Notes under the pieces: generated by a model
What the model saw: only the letters and a program-made list of their open reading frames with translations
The model's database searches: none
Told to the model about the DNA's origin: nothing
Source: Bryobacterales bacterium
Lineage (GTDB): Bacteria; Acidobacteriota; Terriglobia; Bryobacterales; Bryobacteraceae
Assembly: GCA_016789755.1 (NCBI GenBank)
Contig: JAEUQG010000102.1
Span: 1-59,033, forward strand
Direction: 5' to 3'
DNA: 59,033 bases
Position numbers and translations under genes: made by a program
Part shown: positions 25,994 through 35,678 of the stretch, piece after piece
Layout of the letters: every line of letters starts with the position of its first letter
Position numbering within the stretch: the stretch's first letter is position 1

Positions 25994-26018
25994 GCAGCGA
26001 CTCTTAACACTCCTTTAC

Positions 26019-26053
26019 ATGCCTACGGGACGCCCGGCGCGTCTCGTAGGCAT
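26019..26053 (+). promoter_or_regulatory. long stem-loop ending at the dioxygenase start codon
   Basis: An inverted repeat ATGCCTACG...CGTAGGCAT, extended inward by GACG/CGTC with one wobble pair, gives a stem of about 14 bp and a loop of about 7 bases. It lies 25 bases after the Oar stop and ends at the base before the ATG at 26054. There is no T-tract and no visible Shine-Dalgarno. It may be a terminator or RNA stabiliser for the Oar transcript, or a translation control element. This placement is unusual. Confidence 0.55.
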
Positions 26054-27514
26054 ATGCATTTTCAGAGCACCGCATCCCGGCGCCACTTCCTGGCAGCGAT
26101 GTCCGCCGGAGGCCTCTTCTTCACCGAGCGAGGCGCCTTCGCCCAAGCCCTCACCCTGACCCCTGCTCAAACCGAAGGCCCTTACTACCCCAATGTCATG
26201 CCCGTGGATCGCGACAACGATCTGCTCCTTCTGAACGACAACATCACCCCCGCCGTCGGCACTGTATCGTGGATCAGCGGAAGCATCCTCAGCCGCACCG
26301 GCAGCCCCATCCGCAACGCGGTAATCGAGATCTGGGGCGCCGATAATCTCGGCTCCTACATCCACACCAGCGGAGCGCTCAACGGCCAGCGCGATTCCAA
26401 CTACCAGGGCTACGGCCGCTTCGAGACCGCTTCCAACGGCGCCTATCTCTTTCGCGCCATCAAGCCGGGGTTGTATCCCGGCCGCGTGCGTCACGTCCAC
26501 GCCAAGATCACCATCCCCGGCGGGCAGAGTCTCACCACTCAGCTCTACATCGAAGGCGAGACCGGAACCGACTCCGTCCTCAGCGGCATTCGCGACGCCG
26601 CCCAACGCGCCTCGGTGATTCGTCCCTGGACCGCGATTGCCGGTTCGCCCATCGGCGCGCTCTCCGTCAACTGGGACGTGGTGATGGACTACACCGCTCC
26701 GGAGATCGCCGCTGCCACGCGCCCGGCGCTCATCTCCATGGCGGGAGTCACGCATGGCGCGACGCTACGGGCCGGCGCCGCCTCTGGCTCCTGGGTCGCC
26801 TTGCACGGCTCGGCGCTGGCAGCGACGGCGCGGACTTGGCGCGCCGATGAAATCGTCGATGGCAACCTCCCCACCTCGCTCGACGGCGTCAGCGTGCAGA
26901 TCAATAATCAACCTGCCTACGTTCAATACATCAGCCCCACGCAGATCAACGCCCTCGCGCCGGAAGCCGTCACCGGCGGGACGGTGCAAGTGACCGTCAC
27001 CAATGCCAACGGCACATCCGCGCCGGTGACCGTCGAGTTCGTCCGCACCTCACCCGGCTTCTTCCAATACGCGGAAGAGCACATCGCGGCCGTTCGTCCC
27101 GACGGTTCCTACGTTGCTCCCGAAGGCCTCCTCGAAGGGGTTGCCGCCGCGCCGGCGCGCCCCGGTGAAACCATCGTTCTCTACGGCACTGGCTTCGGTC
27201 CCACGTCGCCCGCGGCATCCCCAGGCAAGGTCGTCACCAGCGCCTTGCGAACCGCAAGCGACGTGCGCGTGCGTATTCACAATCAGGATGCGGCCGTGTC
27301 CTACAGCGGCCTGGTCAGCGCTGGTCTCTATCAGATCAACGTCGCCGTGCCCGCCGATCTTGCCGATGGCGACTACCCCGTGGTTGCCGAAGTAGGCGGA
27401 GTGCGCACCGGCAAATTCGTCAAACTCCGTGTACAACGCCAGACCACAGCGCAGCTTCCCGCAATCACCCGTCCCTTGCCCGGACTCAATATCCTGCGCC
27501 ACACCGCGGCCTAG
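26054..27514 (+). CDS. exported intradiol ring-cleavage dioxygenase-like protein fused to a TIGR03437-type domain
   Basis: 486 residues. The N-terminus (SRRHFLAAMSAGG) is Tat-like. Residues about 35-215 match the protocatechuate 3,4-dioxygenase fold: TEGPYYPN, the ligand Tyr in DNLGSYIHTSG, GYGRFETASNGAYLFRAIKPG, and LYPGRVRHVHAK, which holds the second Tyr and both His ligands for Fe(III). Residues about 240-475 form the C-terminal beta domain known from Solibacter proteins (AYVQYISPTQINALAP, PGETIVLYGTGFGPTSP, GLYQINVAVPADL). The family cleaves catechol-type rings between the hydroxyls. Export plus the added domain suggests an extracytoplasmic or surface-bound enzyme acting on aromatics. 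The start ATG abuts a strong hairpin. The exact substrate is unknown. Confidence 0.82.
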   Translation: MHFQSTASRRHFLAAMSAGGLFFTERGAFAQALTLTPAQTEGPYYPNVMPVDRDNDLLLLNDNITPAVGTVSWISGSILSRTGSPIRNAVIEIWGADNLGSYIHTSGALNGQRDSNYQGYGRFETASNGAYLFRAIKPGLYPGRVRHVHAKITIPGGQSLTTQLYIEGETGTDSVLSGIRDAAQRASVIRPWTAIAGSPIGALSVNWDVVMDYTAPEIAAATRPALISMAGVTHGATLRAGAASGSWVALHGSALAATARTWRADEIVDGNLPTSLDGVSVQINNQPAYVQYISPTQINALAPEAVTGGTVQVTVTNANGTSAPVTVEFVRTSPGFFQYAEEHIAAVRPDGSYVAPEGLLEGVAAAPARPGETIVLYGTGFGPTSPAASPGKVVTSALRTASDVRVRIHNQDAAVSYSGLVSAGLYQINVAVPADLADGDYPVVAEVGGVRTGKFVKLRVQRQTTAQLPAITRPLPGLNILRHTAA

Positions 27515-27576
27515 CGCCCCCGGAACACGAGACTCCTTCCAAGCCCTCCCGGTCGCGCACGAAGCAATTCCCGATA

Positions 27577-27582
27577 TATACT
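27577..27582 (+). promoter_or_regulatory. possible -10 box (TATACT) before the second plus-strand Oar gene
   Basis: TATACT inside the AT-rich GATATATACTGAA, 65 bases before the ATG in a 133-base gap. It resembles the box at 22474 before the other receptor. No -35 hexamer is recognisable. Confidence 0.3.
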
Positions 27583-27647
27583 GAACCGAACTGGGAAATG
27601 CTTCAGAGGCCGGCTGCAATTCGCCCCTCCACGGAAGGAGCCGTATC

Positions 27648-30600
27648 ATGCAACGATTCGTGTGTCTGTTAATCCTCTCGCTCACCTGCGGGTTCTCCGC
27701 CTTCGCGCAAACCGCCACAGGAACCATCCAAGGCAACGTCGCCGACGCCACGGGCGCTTCGGTGCCGGATGTCGCTATCACCATCCTCAACAAGAACACC
27801 GGTGTGCGGCAGACCACGCAAACCAACTCCAGCGGGAACTTCATCGTCCCCTACCTGTTGCCCGGCGAGTACACCGCCAGCGCCGAAAAGAAGGGCTTCG
27901 ACAAGCACCTCACCTCCGCCATCCGCCTCAGCGTGCAGCAGACCATCGACCTCCCCATCGTCCTCAAGATCGGTGAAGTCACCACTACAGTGGAAGTCAG
28001 CGCCGCCGGCGCGCAACTCGCCACCTCCACTTCCGCCGTGTCCACGGTCATCACCAACAAAGCCATGATGGATCTGCCGCTCAATGGGCGCAATCCCTTC
28101 GGACTCGCCAGCCTCGCTCCCGGCGTCATCCCCGGCGGCGGGTCCACTCCCTGGATCAGCGGCGGCCGCAATGCGTCGAGCGAAATCACCATCGATGGAA
28201 CGTCGGTCATCGTGCCCGAAAACAACGTCAGCATTCAGGACACGGGCTATCAGCCCATCGTCGATTCCATCGAAGAGTTCGCCGTCATCACAAATTCCGT
28301 CGCCGCCGAGTTCGGCCGCACCGGCGGAGGCGTCATCACTGTCGCCACGCGCAGCGGTACCAACGATCTCCACGGCTCGCTGTTCGAATACCTGCGCAAC
28401 AGCAAAATCGACGCCAACAGTTGGGGCAACAATCGCAATGGCGTCCGCAAGGCCGCTTTCCAGCGCAATCAGTTCGGCGGAACCATTGGCGGCCCCGTGG
28501 TGCTGCCCAAGTTGTACGATGGCCGGAACCGGACCTTCTTCTTCTTTGACGCCCAAAGCACGCGCCAGCGTAGCGCCGCCACCTCCACCGCCACCATGCC
28601 CCTCGCCGAATGGAAAGCCGGCGATTTCTCCAATCTCCGCAACGGCAACGGACAGCCCATCCTCGTCTACGATCCAACCACCGTCGTGCAGGAAGGGCCC
28701 AACAACTTCACCCGCACCGCGTTCCCCGGCAACCGTGTGCCGTCCAGCCGCTTCGATCCCATCGCCGTCAACATGCTGAAGTATTGGCCTGAGCCCAATG
28801 CTCTTCCTACCAACGCCTTCACCGCCGCCAACAACTTCTTCTCCTCCGGCAAAGCCGCCAGCAACGACGACCGCTTCGATTCCCGCCTCGATCACAACGT
28901 TACCCAGAAGTTCCGTTTCTGGGCTCGCGGCTCATTTTCCAACGGCAAGAGCACACCCTTCAACGGCTTCGGCAACGTGGGCACCTCCTCCGGTGACGGC
29001 CCCAGTTTCAACACCAACTACAACGTCGCCCTGAACAACGTCTACACCATCTCTCCCACAACCATCCTCAATATCAATTACGGATTCGCCCGCAAAGTGT
29101 CCCACCGCGATCCCTTCTCGCAAGGCATGGACCTGCGCGCGCTCGGCTTCCCCACCGACGTGGTGGCCTCCGCATCCACGCAGAACTTCGAGTTTCCCCG
29201 CATCGACGTAGGCGGCAACAACGGGGTCTCCTCGCTCGGGCAAGCCACCTTCACTACTCTCCGCATTCAATCCTACGGTCACGACTCGCGCGCTGACCTG
29301 ACAAAAGTTCTTTCCAAACACACCATCAAAACCGGAGTCGAATACCGCAAGCTGTTCATGAACTTTACGCAGCACGGCCAACCCTCGGGCCAATACAGCT
29401 TCGGCAACAACTGGACGCAGCGCGTTGTCGGCGCGGCCGCGTCCACCACTCAGGGCAACGGCTTCGCTTCGTTCCTGCTCGGCCAGATGGCCAGCGGCAC
29501 GCTTTCGCACACCTTCGCCGCCGCAACCGCCAGCGACTACTGGGGACTTTATCTGCAGGACGACTGGAAGGTCTCTTCCAAGCTGACGCTCAACATCGGG
29601 CTGCGCTGGGATGTCGATCTGCCTCGCACGGAGCGTTTCAACCGGCTCAGCTATTGGGACATCAACGCGCCTTCGCCCATCGCCGGTAAGGTCCCTGGCT
29701 TCTCCAATCTCGTCGGCTCCATGCTCTTCGCCTCGCCGCAAGATCGCAGGCAAACACCCACCGACTACAACAACTGGGGCCCTCGTTTCGGCTTCGCCTA
29801 TCAGATCAACCAGAAGACCGTCTTTCGCGGCGCCTACGCCATCCTCTATTCCGCATCCGTCCTGCAGGCCTCCGGCACCTCCGGCAGTTCCGGCACGCAG
29901 GGCTTCCAAAGCAGCACCGGTTCGAACATCTCTTTCGATGGCGGAGTGACCCCCGTGGCCACCTTCCGCAATCCCTTCCCCAGCGGATACAACCTGCCCG
30001 AAGGTCCCAGCGGCGGACCCGGCACGCAACTCGGACTCGGCATCGGCGACAGCTTCTTCAACGACTATGTGAACCCCATCGTGCAGCAGTGGAACGGCAA
30101 CCTGCAGCGCGATTTCGGCAAAGGCTTCCTGGTCGAACTCGGATACCTGGGCTCAAAGGGCAACCACCTCATCGATGGCGAATCGAACATGTCGTACAAC
30201 CAACTGCCGGCATCCTACTTCGCGCTCGGCAACCAATTACTCGGCTCGAACACGGTCGCCAATCCGTTCTTCGGCATCATCACCAATCCGACGTCGTCGC
30301 TCAGCCAGCCGCGTGTCGCCCTGAACCAGTTGCTGCGGCCCTTCCCGCAATACACGGGCGTCAATGCCTTCCGCAAGCCGCAGGCCAACTCGCTCTACCA
30401 CTCCATGACCGTCAGCGTCACCAAGCGCTACAGCCACGGACTGAACATGCAGCTCAGCTACACCAACGGCAAGCTGATCGACGATGCATCGCAGGTTGTG
30501 ACCTTCCTCGGCGCCGCGGGCACCAAGCAGGATTTCTACAATCGCGCCGCCGAGCGCTCCATCTCCGCCCAGGACGTCTCGCAGCGCTTCGTCACCAGCG

Positions 30601-31130
30601 TCAACTACGAACTCCCCTTCGGTAAGGGCCGAGCTTTCCTCAACGACATGCACCGCGGGCTCGACGTGATGCTCGGCGGATGGCAGGTGAACGGCATTAT
30701 CACCTTCCAGACGGCAATCCCGCTGCAAATCTCCAACGGCGGCAACTTCACCAATCTCGGCTCCACCGGTCAGCGGCCCAACAACAACGGCCAGTCGGCC
30801 AAGAAGACCGGACCCATCGACCAGCGCCTGCTTTCCTACTTCGATCAATCGGTGTTCTCGCAAGCCGGCAACTTCACCTTCGGCAACACCTCGCGCACTT
30901 CACCCGACCTGCGCGGCCCCGGCACGCGCGCCTTCGATGCGTCCATCTTTAAGAAGTTCACCATCCACGAACAGGTTGCCACCGAGTTCCGCCTGGAAGC
31001 CTTCAATGCTTTCAACCACCCGATCTGGAACGCACCGGGCACAACCGTGAACGCCCCGGGAAGCTTCGGCATCATCACCGCCAAAGGCGGCAACCGCAAT
31101 TTGCAGATGGTGCTGCGGCTGCAATTCTAA
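27648..31130 (+). CDS. Oar-like TonB-dependent receptor with carboxypeptidase-regulatory domain
   Basis: 1160 residues from ATG 27648, with GGAAGGAG 8-15 bases upstream. The signal peptide is MQRFVCLLILSLTCGFSAFA. The regulatory domain (GNVADATGASVPDVAITIL) spans about 23-105, and the plug carries LPLNGRNPFGLASLAPGV and FGRTGGGVITVATRSGTND. The barrel includes DDWKVSSKLTLNIGLRWDV and ends LQMVLRLQF. It is a paralogue of the receptor at 22.5 kb with the same order of domains but clearly diverged. Its place after the exported dioxygenase suggests the three genes might serve a common substrate, although the gap and its own promoter-like box mean it can be expressed alone. No TonB box is obvious. 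Confidence 0.9.
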   Translation: MQRFVCLLILSLTCGFSAFAQTATGTIQGNVADATGASVPDVAITILNKNTGVRQTTQTNSSGNFIVPYLLPGEYTASAEKKGFDKHLTSAIRLSVQQTIDLPIVLKIGEVTTTVEVSAAGAQLATSTSAVSTVITNKAMMDLPLNGRNPFGLASLAPGVIPGGGSTPWISGGRNASSEITIDGTSVIVPENNVSIQDTGYQPIVDSIEEFAVITNSVAAEFGRTGGGVITVATRSGTNDLHGSLFEYLRNSKIDANSWGNNRNGVRKAAFQRNQFGGTIGGPVVLPKLYDGRNRTFFFFDAQSTRQRSAATSTATMPLAEWKAGDFSNLRNGNGQPILVYDPTTVVQEGPNNFTRTAFPGNRVPSSRFDPIAVNMLKYWPEPNALPTNAFTAANNFFSSGKAASNDDRFDSRLDHNVTQKFRFWARGSFSNGKSTPFNGFGNVGTSSGDGPSFNTNYNVALNNVYTISPTTILNINYGFARKVSHRDPFSQGMDLRALGFPTDVVASASTQNFEFPRIDVGGNNGVSSLGQATFTTLRIQSYGHDSRADLTKVLSKHTIKTGVEYRKLFMNFTQHGQPSGQYSFGNNWTQRVVGAAASTTQGNGFASFLLGQMASGTLSHTFAAATASDYWGLYLQDDWKVSSKLTLNIGLRWDVDLPRTERFNRLSYWDINAPSPIAGKVPGFSNLVGSMLFASPQDRRQTPTDYNNWGPRFGFAYQINQKTVFRGAYAILYSASVLQASGTSGSSGTQGFQSSTGSNISFDGGVTPVATFRNPFPSGYNLPEGPSGGPGTQLGLGIGDSFFNDYVNPIVQQWNGNLQRDFGKGFLVELGYLGSKGNHLIDGESNMSYNQLPASYFALGNQLLGSNTVANPFFGIITNPTSSLSQPRVALNQLLRPFPQYTGVNAFRKPQANSLYHSMTVSVTKRYSHGLNMQLSYTNGKLIDDASQVVTFLGAAGTKQDFYNRAAERSISAQDVSQRFVTSVNYELPFGKGRAFLNDMHRGLDVMLGGWQVNGIITFQTAIPLQISNGGNFTNLGSTGQRPNNNGQSAKKTGPIDQRLLSYFDQSVFSQAGNFTFGNTSRTSPDLRGPGTRAFDASIFKKFTIHEQVATEFRLEAFNAFNHPIWNAPGTTVNAPGSFGIITAKGGNRNLQMVLRLQF

Positions 31131-31152
31131 GCGGCGGCATACACTGGAGTGA

Positions 31153-32751
31153 GTGATCAACCAGACCAACGCGGCACACATGCGCCTGCTGGTGGAAAAG
31201 CTCCACCAGCTCGAAGACGAACTGCGCCAGGGCGGCGGCCCTAAGAAAATCGAGAAGCAGCATCGCGAAGGAAAGCTGACGGCGCGCGAACGCATTGCCA
31301 AGCTCATGGATCGCGGCGCCCAATTTCTCGAGACCGGCCTTCTCATCGCGCACGATCAACACGCCGGACAAGCCCCCGCGGCCGGAGTCGTTACCGGACT
31401 CACCCGCATCGAAGGCCGCCCCGCGGTCATCGTCGCCAACGACGCCACGGTGAAAGCCGGAGCATGGTGGCCCGAAACGATCACCAAAATCCTCCGCGCT
31501 CAGGAGATCGCCATCCGTGCCAGGGTCCCCATCGTCTACCTGGTCGATTCGGCCGGCGTCAACCTGCCGTTGCAAGACGGCATCTTCCCCGGCCAATACG
31601 GCGCCGCGCGCATCTTCTACTACAATTCGCTCATGCGCCGCCGCCTGCGTATTCCCCAGATCGCCGCAGTCATGGGCCCCTGCATCGCCGGCGGAGCCTA
31701 TCTGCCCGCACTCAGCGATTGCATCTTCATGGTGGAGAACACCAGCTTCATGGGACTCGGCGGTCCTAACCTCGTCAAAGGCGCAACCGGCCACAAAGTG
31801 GATGCCGAATCGCTGGGAGGCGCCGCCATGCACACCACCACCAGCGGCGTGGCGCACTACATGGCGAAGGACGACGTGCATTGCCTCGAGCTCATTCGCC
31901 AGAAGTTTCGCCAGATGCGCCCCGCTCTCGCGCCGCTCAAGGGCACTCCCGCCGCCAAATCCGCCGAAGCCCTCTACGACGTGCTCCCTGCCGATCACCG
32001 CCTGCCCTACCCCATCGATGAAGTCGTCGATCGCCTGGTCGACGCCACGGACTACCTCGAATTTCAACCGGCCCACGCCCCCGAGATTCTCTGCGCCAAC
32101 GCCCGCATTCACGGCCACGCCGTTGCGTTGATCGCCAACCGCCGCGGCTTCCTCAAACAGGACGGCAAGCCCCGCATCGGAGGCATCGTCTACACCGAAT
32201 CGGCGCGCAAGGTCTCCTACTTCGTCGAAGCCGCCGATCGCGCCGCGACACCCATCCTCTACTTGCAGGATGTCAGCGGCTTCATGGTCGGCCCCGATGC
32301 CGAAACCTCCGGCATCATCCGCGCCGGCGCGGAAATGGTCGAATCCATGGCCTGCTGCACGGTCCCCAAGATCCTCCTCGTCCTCAATCACGCCTCGGGC
32401 GCGGGCTACTACGCCATGGGTGGGCAAGGCTTCGATCCGCACTTCACCTTCTCCTGGCCCACCGCCCGCATCGGCGTGATGGAAGGCGACTCCGCCATCC
32501 AGGCTGTCTACGGCCCTGAACTCGACAAACTCAAAACTGCGGGTCTGCCTGTGCCGCCCGAACTGCAAGCCCGCATCGACCAGACCCGCGCCGACTACGA
32601 ACGCTGGCTCGATTCCTTCCACGCCGCCTCGCGCGGCCATTGCGATGCATTGATTGATCCGCTCGCCACGCGCCGCACTCTGGCCTTCGTGCTGGAGTTT
32701 CTCGCCTGGTCCGGACACAGAGAACATCTCGCCTTGGAGACACTCCGATGA
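31153..32751 (+). CDS. acyl-CoA carboxyltransferase beta-subunit-like protein
   Basis: 532 residues from GTG 31153, with GGAG 5 bases upstream. It belongs to the crotonase-fold carboxyltransferase family of biotin-dependent acyl-CoA carboxylases (PccB/MccB/AtuC-like): [13 protein letters not shown] at the front, [33 protein letters not shown] (oxyanion region) and [15 protein letters not shown]. In the C-terminal half the usual RISVMGGEQ is replaced by [12 protein letters not shown], marking a diverged branch. No biotin carboxylase or biotin carrier gene is near. The next two genes overlap it by ATGA and encode a split AtuA, which in Pseudomonas is part of the acyclic terpene (citronellol/geraniol) gene set. 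A role in branched acyl-CoA metabolism is an inference. Confidence 0.85.
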   Translation: MINQTNAAHMRLLVEKLHQLEDELRQGGGPKKIEKQHREGKLTARERIAKLMDRGAQFLETGLLIAHDQHAGQAPAAGVVTGLTRIEGRPAVIVANDATVKAGAWWPETITKILRAQEIAIRARVPIVYLVDSAGVNLPLQDGIFPGQYGAARIFYYNSLMRRRLRIPQIAAVMGPCIAGGAYLPALSDCIFMVENTSFMGLGGPNLVKGATGHKVDAESLGGAAMHTTTSGVAHYMAKDDVHCLELIRQKFRQMRPALAPLKGTPAAKSAEALYDVLPADHRLPYPIDEVVDRLVDATDYLEFQPAHAPEILCANARIHGHAVALIANRRGFLKQDGKPRIGGIVYTESARKVSYFVEAADRAATPILYLQDVSGFMVGPDAETSGIIRAGAEMVESMACCTVPKILLVLNHASGAGYYAMGGQGFDPHFTFSWPTARIGVMEGDSAIQAVYGPELDKLKTAGLPVPPELQARIDQTRADYERWLDSFHAASRGHCDALIDPLATRRTLAFVLEFLAWSGHREHLALETLR

Positions 32752-34082
32752 TTCGAATCGCCAATGGACAAGGCTTCTGGGGAGATTGGCTGGAAGCCCC
32801 CGTGCGCCTGGTGGAGCAGGGCCCCATCGACTACCTGGCCCTCGACTACCTCGCCGAAATCACGATGTCCATCGTGCAGAAGCAGAAACTCGCCGATCCG
32901 TCGCTCGGCTACGCGCGCGACTTTCCCCCGCTCATCGCCCGCATCGCCCGTCCCATCCGCGAGCGCGGCATCAAGGTTGTGGCCAACGCCGGCGGCGTGA
33001 ACCCCATCGCCTGCGCCCGCGAGGTGCGCCGCCTCGCTCCGGGCCTCAAAGTCGCCGTCGTGCTCGGCGACGATTTGTATGACCGTATCGGCGACCTGCT
33101 CGCCCGCGGGCACACCATGCAAAACATGGATACCGGCGAACCGCTGGCATCCATCAAAGACCGCATCCTCAGCGCCAACGCCTACATCGGAGCGTTCCCC
33201 GTCGCCGAGGCGCTCGCCACCGGCGCGGACGTCGTCATCGCCGGCCGCTGCACCGATACGGCGCTCGCGCTGGCTCCGATGATTCACGCCTTCGGATGGT
33301 CCCCGGATCAGCATGATCTCCTCGCCGCCGGCACCATCGCCGGCCACATCATCGAATGCGGCGCCCAATGTACCGGCGGCAACTGTCAGGTGGACTGGCA
33401 GTCCATCCCCGACATGGCCAATATCGGGTATCCGATTGTCGAAGCCGAATCCGATGGCACATTCATCGTCACCAAGCACGAAGGCACAGGCGGCCGCGTC
33501 CACAGCGATGTCGTCAAAGAGCAACTGCTCTACGAACTCGGCGATCCGCAAAACTACATCACCCCCGATTGCATCGCCGATTTCACTTCCATTCAACTTG
33601 CCGACATTGGGCCCGGCCGCGTCCGTGTCAGCGGCATCCGCGGCGGCCCGCGCCCGCCCATGCTGAAGGTCAGCATCAGCTACGCCTGGGGCTACAAGGC
33701 CATCGGCACGCTGGTCTACTCCTGGCCGCAGGCTTTCCAAAAGGCTCAGGCCGCCGACGCCATCGTGCGCCAACGCCTCGCGCACCTCGGGCTCAGCTTC
33801 GATGAGATCTACACCGAATACCTCGGCGTCAATGCCTGCCACGGGCCCGCTGCACAGCGCATCGAAGATCCCGCCGAAGTGCAGTTGCGCATCGGTGTGC
33901 GGGGCGCCGGCCGCAAAGACATCGACCGCTTCACACGCGAATTGGTGCCTTTGGTGCTCAACGGCCCGCCCACCGGCACCGGCTTCGGCGATGGCCGCCC
34001 GCCCGTCCGCGAAGTCGTCGCCTACTGGCCCGCCCTGCTCGACCGCAGTGAAATCACCACCCATGTGGAGGTAGTCGAATGA
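32748..34082 (+). CDS. AtuA-like protein (DUF1446), large part
   Basis: 444 residues. The N-terminus ([20 protein letters not shown]) and the phrases [41 protein letters not shown] and [10 protein letters not shown] are those of the acyclic-terpene-utilisation family AtuA. The family function is unknown. In most bacteria AtuA is a single polypeptide with a C-terminal ferredoxin-like domain; here that domain is encoded by the next gene. The start overlaps the carboxyltransferase stop by 4 bases (ATGA), and the stop overlaps the next start the same way, so the three proteins are probably made in fixed ratio and may form a complex. Confidence 0.85.
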   Translation: MIRIANGQGFWGDWLEAPVRLVEQGPIDYLALDYLAEITMSIVQKQKLADPSLGYARDFPPLIARIARPIRERGIKVVANAGGVNPIACAREVRRLAPGLKVAVVLGDDLYDRIGDLLARGHTMQNMDTGEPLASIKDRILSANAYIGAFPVAEALATGADVVIAGRCTDTALALAPMIHAFGWSPDQHDLLAAGTIAGHIIECGAQCTGGNCQVDWQSIPDMANIGYPIVEAESDGTFIVTKHEGTGGRVHSDVVKEQLLYELGDPQNYITPDCIADFTSIQLADIGPGRVRVSGIRGGPRPPMLKVSISYAWGYKAIGTLVYSWPQAFQKAQAADAIVRQRLAHLGLSFDEIYTEYLGVNACHGPAAQRIEDPAEVQLRIGVRGAGRKDIDRFTRELVPLVLNGPPTGTGFGDGRPPVREVVAYWPALLDRSEITTHVEVVE

Positions 34083-34411
34083 AGATCCCCCTGTCGCAAA
34101 TTGCCCACACACGCTCCGGCGATAAAGGCGATATGGTCAACATCGGAGTCATCGCCTACCGCCCGGGAGACTATCCCATCCTCGTGCGCGAAGTCACGGC
34201 CGAGCGCGTCAAAGCCCACTTCGGCGATCTCGTCAAAGGCACAGTGACACGTTACGAGCTCCCCAACCTCGGAGCGCTCAACTTCCTGCTTGACGAAGCC
34301 TTGGGCGGTGGAGGCACCCTCTCTCTGCGCATCGATGCGCAAGGGAAAACCTTCGGCGCCGCCTTGCTCCGCCTCGAGATCGACGCCTCGTCACACCCGC
34401 CGCAACAGTAG
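34079..34411 (+). CDS. AtuA-type C-terminal ferredoxin-fold domain as a separate protein
   Basis: 110 residues. The signature [21 protein letters not shown] at the front is that of the AtuA C-terminal domain. The rest ([21 protein letters not shown]) is also typical. As a free protein it presumably partners the large AtuA part encoded just upstream (4-base overlap). The function is not known. The 3' end overlaps the convergent ketoacyl synthase gene by 21 bases. Confidence 0.85.
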   Translation: MKIPLSQIAHTRSGDKGDMVNIGVIAYRPGDYPILVREVTAERVKAHFGDLVKGTVTRYELPNLGALNFLLDEALGGGGTLSLRIDAQGKTFGAALLRLEIDASSHPPQQ

Positions 34412-35638
34412 GGCTGAGTTCTTGCTCCCGAACGCAATGCAGTTGGCGACGGCATTCTCGATCGCCAGCGGACGCGCCACGTTCGGCACATAGTCGAGAT
34501 CGCATTCCGGATCGGGCCGATCCAGATTGATCGTCGGAGGCGCCACGCCGTCGCGCATGGCAAGCAGTGTCGCCGCCACCCCCGCCGCCCCGCACGCCCC
34601 TTGCGGATGCCCGATCATGCTCTTCAGCGATGATCCCGCCAGTTTCCCCGCATGCCCGTCGAACGCCAGTTTCATCGCCCGCGTTTCGATGCGGTCGTTC
34701 AACTCCGTCGATGTCCCGTGATAGTTGACATACTGCACAGCCTCCGGCGCAACCCCGCCTTCTTCCAGCGCCAGTTGCATGGCCCGCGCCGGCTCTTCGC
34801 CGCATTCCTCCAGCCTCACCCGGTGATAGGCTTCGCAAGTCGATCCGTACCCCGCCACTTCCGCGTAGATGTGCGCCCCACGCGCCCGCGCTTGCTCGTA
34901 TTCCTCCATCGCGAAAAACCACGAGCCCTCGCCCAGCACGAAACCATCGCGATCCACTGAGAACGGCCGCGATCCGCGTTCCGGAGCGTGATTCCACTTC
35001 GATGTCAGAATCCGCATCAGGATGAACCCGCGCAGCACCAGCATCGTAATCGGAGCATCCACGCCGCCCGCGACCATCGTATCCATCACGCCCGTCGAGA
35101 TGTTCCGGAACGCGTACCCCAGCGCATCGGTAGACGAAGTGCATCCCGTCGTCACCACGTGGCTCAGTCCGCGAAATCCGAAGCGCATGGAAATTTCGCT
35201 CGCCAGCGTGCCCGCCGTCGAACTCGGAATCACGTACACGCTGCACTGTTTGTGCAGACCTTCGTAATAAAGCCGGTATTGCTCCTCGGTGAACTCCTGC
35301 GCCCCTCCGCCCGATCCCACAATGACGCCGATCTGCCGCAATTGTTCCCGCGTCAGTTTGGCCGTGTCCAACCCCGCGTCCGCCAGTGCTTCCGTCGTGG
35401 CCGCAATGGCCAGCGGCACGCATCGCGAAACATGCGGGCGATCCTTCGGCTGCACCCAATCCTCTTCGCGGAAGCCCTGCACTTCGCCGGCAATCTGCAC
35501 CGCATACGGCGACGCATCGAAGCGCGAAATCCGCCGCACGCCGCTCACCCCGCTGCGCGCCGCCTGCCAGAACGCCTCGCGGCCAATTCCGTTCGGACTC
35601 ACGGCTCCGATACCTGTAATAACGACGCGGCGCTTCAT
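34391..35638 (-). CDS. beta-ketoacyl-ACP synthase II-like (FabF/KS) protein
   Basis: 415 residues from ATG 35638 (MKRRVVITGIGAVSPNG), the canonical KAS start; an ATG 14 codons upstream would overlap the divergent gene's start. The active-site triad is present: Cys166 (TTGCTSSTDA), His307 (NYHGTSTE) and His344 (MIGHPQGA). The Lys of SLKSMIGH is kept. It should condense malonyl-ACP with an acyl-ACP. No ACP, KR or AT gene is beside it, and several positions (SSTAGTLASEISMRFG) differ from housekeeping FabF, so it may serve a specialised lipid or polyketide-like product. Minus-strand TATACT at 35668-35663 could be its -10 box. Confidence 0.88.
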   Translation of the reverse strand: MKRRVVITGIGAVSPNGIGREAFWQAARSGVSGVRRISRFDASPYAVQIAGEVQGFREEDWVQPKDRPHVSRCVPLAIAATTEALADAGLDTAKLTREQLRQIGVIVGSGGGAQEFTEEQYRLYYEGLHKQCSVYVIPSSTAGTLASEISMRFGFRGLSHVVTTGCTSSTDALGYAFRNISTGVMDTMVAGGVDAPITMLVLRGFILMRILTSKWNHAPERGSRPFSVDRDGFVLGEGSWFFAMEEYEQARARGAHIYAEVAGYGSTCEAYHRVRLEECGEEPARAMQLALEEGGVAPEAVQYVNYHGTSTELNDRIETRAMKLAFDGHAGKLAGSSLKSMIGHPQGACGAAGVAATLLAMRDGVAPPTINLDRPDPECDLDYVPNVARPLAIENAVANCIAFGSKNSALLLRRV

Positions 35639-35678
35639 GGGGGACTGAACTGTTACTGTGTTAGTATAGGCTGTTTTC

